A stretch of DNA of 60,704 bases from the NCBI GenBank assembly GCA_017546245.1, contig JAFYXI010000073.1:1-60704 (forward strand). Reading direction: 5' to 3'. The notes under the pieces are model-generated. The model was not told the origin of the DNA and did no database searches. It was given only the letters and a program-made list of their open reading frames with translations. Position numbers and translations under genes: made by a program. Position 1 is the stretch's first letter, and each line of letters opens with the position of its first letter. The DNA is from Clostridia bacterium (GTDB lineage: Bacteria; Bacillota; Clostridia; UBA1381; UBA9506). Shown piece after piece: positions 1 to 6,628 of this stretch.

Positions 1-138
1 AACAGCAACCTCGCAGGCTACTCTGCCCATCGGGTCTTGCTCTAAAATAGCATCTAAAACAGAATCGGAAATTTTATCCGCAATTTTATCAGGATGCCCC
101 TCAGTTACCGATTCAGATGTAAATAATCTTTTTATCAC
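1..138 (-). CDS. metK: S-adenosylmethionine synthetase, N-terminal part (cut by window edge)
   Basis: MetK makes S-adenosylmethionine from methionine and ATP in the cytoplasm. Only the first 46 codons lie in the window. They encode the hallmark N-terminus [14 protein letters not shown] followed by [18 protein letters not shown], which is essentially diagnostic for this family. The start is a GTG at 138 preceded by AGAGAGG at a normal distance; no ATG is available. It lies 39 bp downstream of the RNase J gene on the same strand, so the two are probably cotranscribed. The rest of the gene is beyond the left edge. Confidence 0.95.
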   Translation of the reverse strand, partial: MIKRLFTSESVTEGHPDKIADKISDSVLDAILEQDPMGRVACEVAV

Positions 139-177
139 TTTTATCAAACCTCTCTGTATCTTTTAATCATTTGTTTT

Positions 178-1848
178 TTATACTTCCATTATAACAGGCA
201 AAACCATAGGCTTGCGCTTTGTTTTTGTGTAAAGAAAATCGCTTAGACTCGATTTTAATCCATTTTTTAATGTCGCCCAGTCATTATGATTTTTGCTTAC
301 TGCTCTTTCCAGCGATTCACGGGCAATTGCTTTTGCCTCGTCCATTAAGTCTTCAGATTCACGCACATACACAAATCCGCGCGATATAACATCAGGACCG
401 CTTAAAATAGAGCCGTCTTTTTTACTCATGGTTACTACAACAACTATAATTCCGTCCTCTGCCAAGTGCTTTCTGTCACGTAATACAATATTTCCGACAT
501 CACCGACACCCAAACCGTCAACAAGTACTATTCCTGAAGGAACAGTTCCGTTTAATTTACAGCTGTTAGGTCCAAGCTCTATTACCTTTCCTACATCACC
601 GACAATGATGTTTTTAGACGGAATGCCCATTTTTTCGGCAAGCAGCGCGTGTTGACGCAGGTGTCTGAACTCGCCGTGAACAGGGATAAAGTATTTCGGT
701 TTTGTCAGAGAAAGAATAATTTTTAATTCTTCCTGACAAGCGTGACCTGATACATGTATATTTTCGAGCGAGCGGTATACAACCTCTGCACCCTTTTTAA
801 ACAGTTCATTTATTACGTTCGAAATCGGCTTTTCGTTACCGGGAATAGGCGTTGCCGAAATGATAACCAAGTCACCACGATTGATTTCGACCTTTTTATG
901 GTCAGAAAATGCCATTCTTGTAAGAGCAGACATCGCCTCGCCCTGACTGCCCGTCGTTATTATAACAAGCTGATTCGGGCGGTATTTTTTAATTTCATCT
1001 ATGCTGATAATAACATTTTCTGGTACTGTCATATAACCCAAAAGCATTGCAACCTCGGCAACACTTTCCATACTTCTGCCCGAAAAAGCAACCTTTCTGC
1101 CAAAGCGGTATGCCGAATTTATAATCTGCTGAACACGGTGCACATTAGATGCAAAGGTCGCAACAATAATTCGCTGGTCGCCGTGATTTCTGAACAGGTC
1201 ATCAAATGAATTACCTACCGTACTTTCAGACATTGTATAACCCGGTCGCTCAACGTTTGTGCTTTCTGACATCAAGGCCAAAACGCCTTGTTTGCCCAAA
1301 TCACCAAACTTTGCAAGGTCAATCATCTGCCCCTCGATAGGTGTGCAGTCAACCTTAAAGTCACCTGTGTGCACAACCGTTCCTATCGGCGTGTGAATTG
1401 CAAGCGCCATAGCATCGGGAATAGAATGGTTCGTGCGGATAAATTCAACACGAAAGCCTGAACCGATTTTTACTATATCACCTGCACGAACTCGGTGAAG
1501 CTTGGTTTTAGATAAAAGGTTATGCTCTTTTAGTTTTAGCTCAACCAATCCCATTGTAAGACGCGAGCCGAAAATAGGAATATTAAGCTCTTTTAAAAAG
1601 TAAGGTATTGCTCCTATGTGGTCTTCGTGACCGTGCGTAAGTACTATCGCCTTTACTTTAGACTGATTTTTTATAAGATACGAAATATCGGGAATAACCA
1701 TATCAATTCCCGGCATATCGTCGTCAGGAAAAGCCAGTCCGCAGTCCAGCACAATAATATCCCCACCGAATTCGAAGGCCGTCATATTTTTTCCGATCTC
1801 GTTAAGACCGCCCAGAGGGATAATTTTAAGTTTTTGATTTTTTGCCAC
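178..1848 (-). CDS. rnjA: Ribonuclease J
   Basis: This is a metallo-β-lactamase/β-CASP ribonuclease with 5'-3' exonuclease and endonuclease activity in mRNA decay and rRNA maturation. The metal-binding motif HGHEDH lies near residues 72–77, and a later HVSGHACQEEL motif belongs to the β-CASP region. I place the start at the GTG at 1848 (VAKNQKLK), because GGAGGA lies 6 bp upstream. An upstream ATG at 1881 would add 11 residues that include the ribosome binding site. The resulting 556 aa matches the usual RNase J length of about 555. Only one RNase J is in view; calling it J1 rather than J2 rests on general similarity. It is probably transcribed with metK from the extended -10 promoter near 2010. 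Confidence 0.95.
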   Translation of the reverse strand: MAKNQKLKIIPLGGLNEIGKNMTAFEFGGDIIVLDCGLAFPDDDMPGIDMVIPDISYLIKNQSKVKAIVLTHGHEDHIGAIPYFLKELNIPIFGSRLTMGLVELKLKEHNLLSKTKLHRVRAGDIVKIGSGFRVEFIRTNHSIPDAMALAIHTPIGTVVHTGDFKVDCTPIEGQMIDLAKFGDLGKQGVLALMSESTNVERPGYTMSESTVGNSFDDLFRNHGDQRIIVATFASNVHRVQQIINSAYRFGRKVAFSGRSMESVAEVAMLLGYMTVPENVIISIDEIKKYRPNQLVIITTGSQGEAMSALTRMAFSDHKKVEINRGDLVIISATPIPGNEKPISNVINELFKKGAEVVYRSLENIHVSGHACQEELKIILSLTKPKYFIPVHGEFRHLRQHALLAEKMGIPSKNIIVGDVGKVIELGPNSCKLNGTVPSGIVLVDGLGVGDVGNIVLRDRKHLAEDGIIVVVVTMSKKDGSILSGPDVISRGFVYVRESEDLMDEAKAIARESLERAVSKNHNDWATLKNGLKSSLSDFLYTKTKRKPMVLPVIMEV

Positions 1849-2009
1849 AATACATCCTCCATTTTTTAGATTTCCGTTCATATGTCGATGCTTTATGCAT
1901 CATAAATCAACCGCTTGTATTTTCGTTCATACCGCGGTATGTATATTCATTTAAATATTAAAAGACATATTTTTATGTCATAAGTATCCGAGGTTATACT
2001 ATTAATATT

Positions 2010-2015
2010 ATTATA
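2010..2015 (-). promoter_or_regulatory. Predicted extended -10 promoter of the RNase J gene
   Basis: On the minus strand TATAAT (2010–2015) is preceded by TGG, an extended -10. The -35 region (2033–2038) is poor. Transcription from here would give a leader of about 155 nt with three short inverted repeats: GACAT/ATGTC (around 1963–1979), the perfect palindrome CATACCGCGGTATG (1928–1941) and GATGC/GCATC (around 1890–1905). Confidence 0.55.
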
Positions 2016-2069
2016 CCAAAATTTATTAGAATAATAAAGTACTTTTTGAAAAATTTTAAAAAAAATATT

Positions 2070-2106
2070 AAATGCCGCAAGATGCTGTTAGCAATATGCG
2101 GCATTT
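2070..2106 (-). terminator. Rho-independent terminator after the 65-aa protein gene
   Basis: AAATGCCGCA (2070–2079) pairs with TGCGGCATTT (2097–2106). On the minus strand the stem is followed by AATATTTTTTTT. It ends the repressor/small-protein transcript before the RNase J promoter. Confidence 0.85.
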
Positions 2107-2113
2107 TAAAGTT

Positions 2114-2311
2114 TTATTTTTTTAAAATTTCTCTTTCTTCGGGATTTTGCGGTCCAAAGTCAAAAATATCACGATATGAATGCTCTGCTTCTGCATTTTC
2201 AGGAAGCGTCGGTATTAAACCGGTACACTCGGTAGAAGATGCCATTGTTTTTAATCCAAACTCTTCAATGCTATCTGCAGGTGATTTTAGCGGTTTTTCT
2301 TTATCAGGCAT
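2114..2311 (-). CDS. Conserved-looking small acidic protein (65 aa)
   Basis: I do not recognise a named family with confidence. The protein is hydrophilic and acidic, with no membrane segment and a single cysteine in the segment ASSTECTGLIPTLP. I recall similar STECTGLIP segments in small clostridial proteins, but that is memory and not a search. I start it at ATG 2311 (MPDKEKPLK) because AAAGGAG lies 9 bp upstream; an ATG at 2320 directly abuts the Shine–Dalgarno. It lies 65 bp after the XRE/S24 repressor on the same strand and has its own terminator. Its Shine–Dalgarno is inside a strong inverted repeat (2321–2344), so translation may be gated. Function unknown. Confidence 0.6.
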   Translation of the reverse strand: MPDKEKPLKSPADSIEEFGLKTMASSTECTGLIPTLPENAEAEHSYRDIFDFGPQNPEEREILKK

Positions 2312-2320
2312 AATTTTCAT

Positions 2321-2344
2321 CTCCTTTAAACTTAGTTTAAGGAG
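2321..2344 (-). promoter_or_regulatory. Inverted repeat masking the ribosome binding site of the 65-aa protein
   Basis: In the mRNA, CUCCUUAAACU pairs with AGUUUAAAGGAG (one bulged A, two-base loop). The second arm is the Shine–Dalgarno of the downstream ORF and the first arm is a perfect anti-Shine–Dalgarno. No U-tract follows, which argues against a terminator. Confidence 0.5.
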
Positions 2345-2376
2345 AAAAATAAAAATTATGCTTTTAATTTATATTT

Positions 2377-2994
2377 TTACCACTTTCTTTTGCTCTCAAT
2401 CACTTTGCCGCAAACACGAACCCTAAGAACATCTAATCCTTTAAACTTCATCGGCGGATAATATGGATTAAACGAAATAAGCTCTATGCTCCCCTCGTCA
2501 TATATAACCTTTTTTACAACACCTTCCTGACCGTCAACAACAAAAACACCTACGTCGCCGCTGTCAACCGAGGTTTGCTTGCGTATTAAAAGAAAATCTC
2601 CGTCGTCTATACGCGGTGCCATACTGTCACCGCTTACCTTAAGCCAGAAATAGTCTTCTTCGTTATATTTTTCATCAGCAGCCTCGTAACCTATAATGTC
2701 CTCTGCTGCCAAAACTCCGTTACCTGCACAAACTCTGCCCACGACAGGAAGCAAGTGTCTTTTCTCTATCGGTATAGCCCTATTGGTATCAACCAAAGGC
2801 ATCTCGCCATATTCCATAAGGCTGTCGAGCGAAATATCGAACACCTTTGCTATTTTTTTTAACGTATCTAAGTCAGGCTCACGTCGGTTTTGTTCATACA
2901 TTCCTACCGCACTTGTAGAAATTCCGAGTTTTTTTGCCAGATCACGCTGTGTCATTTCTTTGCCACGCAATTCTCTTATTTTATCGCCTAACAT
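2377..2994 (-). CDS. XRE-family/S24 LexA-like self-cleaving repressor
   Basis: This is a 205-aa cI/LexA-type repressor. Residues 1–62 form an XRE helix-turn-helix (MTQRDLAKKLGISTSAVGMYEQ). Residues 80–205 are an S24 autoprotease domain with the Ala90-Gly91 cleavage site in RVCAGNG, nucleophile Ser124 in SGDSMAP and general-base Lys161 in EGVVKK. In this family RecA filaments trigger self-cleavage after DNA damage. The start is ATG 2994 with GAGG 7 bp upstream; a GTG at 3000 is too close to it. Its promoter carries ACACAAATCGTGT in the spacer, suggesting autoregulation. The same operator occurs twice at the phage-like operon promoter near 39.9 kb, so that operon is the likely main target (inference). 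It is not the housekeeping LexA, whose HTH is of a different (winged) type. Confidence 0.9.
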   Translation of the reverse strand: MLGDKIRELRGKEMTQRDLAKKLGISTSAVGMYEQNRREPDLDTLKKIAKVFDISLDSLMEYGEMPLVDTNRAIPIEKRHLLPVVGRVCAGNGVLAAEDIIGYEAADEKYNEEDYFWLKVSGDSMAPRIDDGDFLLIRKQTSVDSGDVGVFVVDGQEGVVKKVIYDEGSIELISFNPYYPPMKFKGLDVLRVRVCGKVIESKRKW

Positions 2995-3024
2995 AAGCAC
3001 ACCTCATTTGATTCATTTTCTTAA

Positions 3025-3053
3025 ATCATAACACAAATCGTGTGAAAAAGCAA
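3025..3053 (-). promoter_or_regulatory. Repressor promoter with operator in the spacer
   Basis: On the minus strand TTGCTT (3048–3053), a 17-bp spacer and TATGAT (3025–3030) form a σA-type promoter. The spacer contains ACACGATTTGTGT, which on the plus strand reads ACACAAATCGTGT (3031–3043). The position within the promoter is the same as in the phage-like operon promoter at 39900–39928. Confidence 0.8.
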
Positions 3054-3141
3054 GTGCATTTTTACTTGAAACTTATTTAAAAAAGTTATAAAATAACTAT
3101 ATATGTATAAAATATGATATACAAATTCGAAAGGATTATCT

Positions 3142-3651
3142 ATGACTGCAGTTGATTTTTTTATTTTAGACAGCATAAAAAGTTTTTTTAGCTGTTATTT
3201 TTTAAACAGCTTTATGCCGTTTGTTTCATTTTTGGGAAATTCGGGAGGAATCTGGATTGTATCAGGAATTATTCTTTTAATCTTTCCTAAATACCGAAAA
3301 AACGGATGGTTCGTTTTATTATCTCTTTTGGCAGGATTTATAATTTGCAATTTAACCTTAAAGCCACTTGTAGCCCGTCCCAGACCATGCTGGATAAGAC
3401 CTGATGCGGCTCTGCTTATATCTGTTCCGCACGATTTTTCCTTTCCTTCGGGGCATACAGTTTCGTCATTTGCCGCAGCAGAAAGCTTAAGATATGCCAA
3501 TCGCAAATTAGGCATATGGGCATACATTCTGGCGATTTTAATTGCATTTTCACGTTTGTACTTATATGTTCACTTTCCGTCTGATGTATTTATCGGAGCT
3601 TTAATAGGTTTTATGTGCGGACACTTTGTACCAAAACTAACAAATAAATAA
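3142..3651 (+). CDS. PAP2-family membrane phosphatase
   Basis: A 169-aa integral membrane phosphatase of the type-2 phosphatidic acid phosphatase family. Such enzymes dephosphorylate lipid phosphates, for example undecaprenyl pyrophosphate or phosphatidate, at the membrane. All three signature motifs are present: K-x6-RP as KPLVARPRP (around residues 73–81), PSGH in FSFPSGHT (around 100–107) and SR-x5-H-x3-D in SRLYLYVHFPSD. About five hydrophobic segments are visible. It has its own RBS (AAAGGA) and is divergent from the repressor. The actual substrate cannot be told from sequence. It ends at the 159-bp inverted-repeat element. Confidence 0.85.
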   Translation: MTAVDFFILDSIKSFFSCYFLNSFMPFVSFLGNSGGIWIVSGIILLIFPKYRKNGWFVLLSLLAGFIICNLTLKPLVARPRPCWIRPDAALLISVPHDFSFPSGHTVSSFAAAESLRYANRKLGIWAYILAILIAFSRLYLYVHFPSDVFIGALIGFMCGHFVPKLTNK

Positions 3652-3809
3652 AAAAGGGGCTGTCTTGATAATCATTTTTTATAAATATTTATGCACGAAA
3701 TATTGCAGGGAACGCATTAATGCGTTCCGCGGAATGGATAAATCCATTCCCTACAACCAAACATTGCATAATTATTTGCTATATATGATTATCAAGACAG
3801 CCCCTTTTT
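3651..3809. repeat. 159-bp inverted-repeat element (MITE-like or double terminator)
   Basis: Perfect 25-bp inverted termini (3651–3675 and 3785–3809; the left starts AAAAAGGGGCTGTC) bound a core with a 20-bp perfect palindrome at 3709–3728 (GGAACGCATT and its complement) and a second hairpin GGAATGGAT/ATCCATTCC at 3731–3750. It sits between the convergent PAP2 and MATE genes, whose stops touch it, so the termini can act as a bidirectional terminator. No ORF is inside. Confidence 0.85.
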
Positions 3810-3810
3810 A

Positions 3811-5136
3811 TTAATAGTTGTATTTCTTCTTTTTAATTATTATAAAAGCAATTGACAGTATTGCTGCCGCAATCTCTACCGCAACAAGCGAGAGCCAAAT
3901 ACCGTTAATTCCAAGCCATATAGGCATAAGCATTACCGCAGTAATCTGAAAAACAATAGTTCTTAAAAAAGAAATTATTGCTGAAGTTACGCCATCGTTT
4001 AACGCTGTAAAAAATGCAGAGCCAAAGATTGCAAATCCTGCGAATAAGAACGCGAACGAATAGAATTTAAAGGCTGTGAGTGCCATGGCAAACAGATTTT
4101 CATCATATCCTACAAACATTTCAGACAGAGGACGCGCCAACAACAAAGCAAGCGCAACCATTGCTACGGAAAATACTAAAATAATATTAAAACTGCGTTT
4201 TCTTAAGTTTTTAAGTTCATCGTAATTTTTTGCTCCGAAATGAAAACTTATTACAGGCGAAATGCCAACGGCATAGCCAAACGACACACCGCAGAAAATC
4301 ATTCCTACATACATCAAAACGCCATAAGATGCTACTCCGTCTTCACCGGCATATTTCAAAAGCTGCATATTATAAAGCATACTTACAACCGACATTGATA
4401 TATTACCGAGCAATTCTGACATTCCGTTTGTACAGGTTTTAGTCAGCACCTTAGCATCAAATTTTGTTTTCGTCAGTCTTAAAATACTTGAGTTAGGGCA
4501 CATAAAATATATAAGCGGAATTATTCCGCCAACAGCCTGACTTATTGCAGTAGCCGCAGCAGCACCGGCTAAACCTAATTTAAATACCCCAACCAACAAA
4601 AAGTCAAGAACCATGTTGGTTACACCTGCCGCTACTGTTACTATAAGCCCCAATTGCGGTTTTTCTGCCGTAATAAAAAAACTCTGAAACTCCATTTGAA
4701 GTAAGAATGCAATCAGTGCGATAAGTATAATACGACCATAAAGTACACAATGTTCAAGCATTACACCCTCTGCACCCAAAAAACGTGCAACCGGTCTTAT
4801 AAATGCGATTCCTAAAACAGTAAGTACTAAGCCTGTTATAATTGATGTATAAACAATCATCGAAAAACGCCTGTTTGCCTTTTCTTTGTCGCCCTCACCT
4901 AAAGTTTTACCGGCAAGCGCACTGCCGCCTGCACCGAACATAAAACCTACTGCTCCTAAAATAATTAAAAACGGCATAATAAGATTAACCGCAGCAAAAG
5001 GAACTTTACCGGCATAGTTCGAAACAAAAAATCCGTCAACGACACCGTAAATTGATGAAAAAATCATCATAATTATAGTAGGAAACGTAAAACGCAAAAG
5101 CTTTTTATGTGTAAAATGATCTGATAAACGAATCAT
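3811..5136 (-). CDS. MATE-family multidrug/cation antiporter
   Basis: A 441-aa, twelve-helix transporter of the MATE/DinF type, which exports cationic drugs or metabolites in exchange for Na+ or H+. The N-terminal segment FPTIIMMIFSSIYGVVDGFFVSNYAG and the duplicated six-helix organisation fit the clostridial MATE group. The start is ATG 5136 (MIRLSDHF) with GGAGG 6 bp upstream. Reading on to 5280 would add a non-homologous, poorly coding stretch. It stands alone, divergent from the 32-aa membrane protein gene and convergent with PAP2. The substrate is unknown. Confidence 0.88.
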   Translation of the reverse strand: MIRLSDHFTHKKLLRFTFPTIIMMIFSSIYGVVDGFFVSNYAGKVPFAAVNLIMPFLIILGAVGFMFGAGGSALAGKTLGEGDKEKANRRFSMIVYTSIITGLVLTVLGIAFIRPVARFLGAEGVMLEHCVLYGRIILIALIAFLLQMEFQSFFITAEKPQLGLIVTVAAGVTNMVLDFLLVGVFKLGLAGAAAATAISQAVGGIIPLIYFMCPNSSILRLTKTKFDAKVLTKTCTNGMSELLGNISMSVVSMLYNMQLLKYAGEDGVASYGVLMYVGMIFCGVSFGYAVGISPVISFHFGAKNYDELKNLRKRSFNIILVFSVAMVALALLLARPLSEMFVGYDENLFAMALTAFKFYSFAFLFAGFAIFGSAFFTALNDGVTSAIISFLRTIVFQITAVMLMPIWLGINGIWLSLVAVEIAAAILSIAFIIIKKKKYNY

Positions 5137-5294
5137 ATTAATCCTCCATAGATTTAGTAATATTGCAATTATAGTATGAAGTATGTTAAAAGTCAATACA
5201 AATAAAAAATTTAATAAAAATCTTCCAAACACTCTCACCACTTTTATGTTTATGTCATAGTATGTAACATAACTAATCAAAGGAGGTAAGAGTT

Positions 5295-5393
5295 ATGGGA
5301 TGCGATAAAGGTTTCTTTGGTTTTGGTGGTAACAATAGCTGCCTGTGGATAATTCTCATCATTATCCTTCTGTCTTGCTGCTGCAACGACTAA
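5295..5393 (+). CDS. 32-aa Gly/Cys-rich single-helix membrane peptide
   Basis: This short ORF has an excellent ribosome binding site (AAAGGAGG, 8 bp before ATG). It encodes a Gly/Phe-rich head (GCDKGFFGFGGNN), one hydrophobic helix (CLWIILIIILLS) and a CCCND tail. The layout resembles the very small YjcZ-type sporulation-associated peptides of Firmicutes; that match is from general recollection and is not certain. It is followed at once by a 42-bp perfect palindrome that should terminate its transcript, so it looks like a monocistronic unit. Five cysteines in 32 residues is unusual. Function unknown; localisation is inferred to be membrane. Confidence 0.7.
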   Translation: MGCDKGFFGFGGNNSCLWIILIIILLSCCCND

Positions 5394-5409
5394 TTCTACC
5401 TAACTAAAA

Positions 5410-5451
5410 AAGGTGTTGTGGTAAAATGAATTCATTTTACCACAACACCTT
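5410..5451. terminator. Bidirectional terminator, 42-bp perfect palindrome
   Basis: AAGGTGTTGTGGTAAAATGAA (5410–5430) is followed directly by its exact reverse complement (5431–5451). It is flanked by A-rich sequence on the left and T-rich sequence on the right, and lies between the convergent 32-aa peptide and PpiC lipoprotein genes. Confidence 0.85.
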
Positions 5452-5491
5452 AACTTTTAATACCTAACCGCAAAGCCTTTTGCTGTGCCGA

Positions 5492-6574
5492 TTAGTCGAT
5501 TTTAATTTTTTCGATTTCTTTGTCATTGATTTTAATATCAAATTCTGACTGATATGAATCGATAAGCTCGTTATACTTATCCTGCATTAAGTAACCCTTA
5601 ACTGTCTGGATTGCACTGTCATACATCTCGCCTGATGTAGGAAGGGCATAACGCTTAATGATATGCCAGCCGTAGCTTGATTCAACAAGCTCGGTAATTT
5701 CGCCGATACCAACCGAGAACGAACCCTGTGTGAACTCTGCCACCATTGTGCCCGAACCGCTTGCATCGTTTCCGTTTTTGTCGATTACATATCCGTCAGG
5801 CATAGACTCCATACCCGGATCTTCGCCATACTCTGCTATCAATGCTTCAAAGTTATTACCGGCTTTTGCTTTTGCTAAAACTTCGTCTGCTAAAAGCTTC
5901 TGCTCTGCTTTATAAAGCTCAGCTTCTGCCTCTGCTTTTTCCGGATCTGCAGCTTCTTCAGATTCAGCAGCTGCTGCATCCTCCTGTTTTGCGTTCATAA
6001 TAAGAATGTGTTTAACACGCGCATAATCGCTGTTATATTTTTCGTTAACTGCCTCGTCAAAAACTGCCAACTTGTCGGGATCTGTAATCTGAACATCCTG
6101 AGCATACATACTTGCTAAAGTTGTTTTAGTCAGAAGATTTTTAAGCCCCATTTCGCTCAATCCGGTAGAAGAACGAATGCTGTCTATCTGAGCTTTTGTT
6201 GATGCATCTTTAGCTTTTACCACAGAGTTAATCTGACCTTCTGCTGTGCTGTCGAGTGCCAGACCTTTTTCTAAAGCCTTGCTTGCAGCAATCTCAACAC
6301 GAAGCATTTCTGCTCTTGCTCTTTCTTTTGCTACATCTGTTGCTTTTTTACCGTCAATTTCGCCGCTCCAGAAAGTTTCGGCATCAGTTGCACCGCTTTC
6401 AGCAAGCATCTGTTCTTTAATGCTTTCTAAATAATATTTGTACTCTGCAACCGAAACCATATTTCCGTTTATGGTAGCCAGTTCTTTTGCAATCTGTAAT
6501 CTGCCGCATCCGCTCAATCCCAAAGCCAATACCAAAGCCAGAACGACTGCTGTAATTTTTTTCATCTGTTTCAA
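5492..6574 (-). CDS. Peptidyl-prolyl isomerase lipoprotein (PrsA/SurA-like foldase)
   Basis: A 360-aa secreted lipoprotein, expected to help exported proteins fold outside the membrane. The N-terminus is a lipoprotein signal (KKITAVVLALVLALGLSGCG) with lipobox LSGC. A SurA_N-like helical region follows, then a PpiC parvulin domain at roughly residues 185–315 (VKHILIMNA … ELVESSYGWHIIKR). An Ala/Glu-rich low-complexity stretch (about residues 198–222) interrupts the front of the parvulin domain. The start is a TTG at 6574 with AAAGGAG about 8 bp upstream; the ATG three codons later is too far from it. It lies just downstream of mfd on the same strand. Confidence 0.88.
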   Translation of the reverse strand: MKQMKKITAVVLALVLALGLSGCGRLQIAKELATINGNMVSVAEYKYYLESIKEQMLAESGATDAETFWSGEIDGKKATDVAKERARAEMLRVEIAASKALEKGLALDSTAEGQINSVVKAKDASTKAQIDSIRSSTGLSEMGLKNLLTKTTLASMYAQDVQITDPDKLAVFDEAVNEKYNSDYARVKHILIMNAKQEDAAAAESEEAADPEKAEAEAELYKAEQKLLADEVLAKAKAGNNFEALIAEYGEDPGMESMPDGYVIDKNGNDASGSGTMVAEFTQGSFSVGIGEITELVESSYGWHIIKRYALPTSGEMYDSAIQTVKGYLMQDKYNELIDSYQSEFDIKINDKEIEKIKID

Positions 6575-6628
6575 TTAAAACACTCCTTTAAATTATACTC
6601 ACAAAATATAAACATAATATATTATACA

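Noticed and set aside
293-655. Long antisense ORFs opposite RNase J, mutL, mfd, lacZ and similar genes
   Set aside because: They mirror the codon pattern of real genes, lack ribosome binding sites and show low-complexity Ser/Thr/Phe-rich translations.
2377-2994. Calling the S24 repressor the housekeeping LexA
   Set aside because: Its DNA-binding domain is XRE/cI-type and its operator (ACACA-WWW-CGTGT) differs from the LexA box found at the phage operon.
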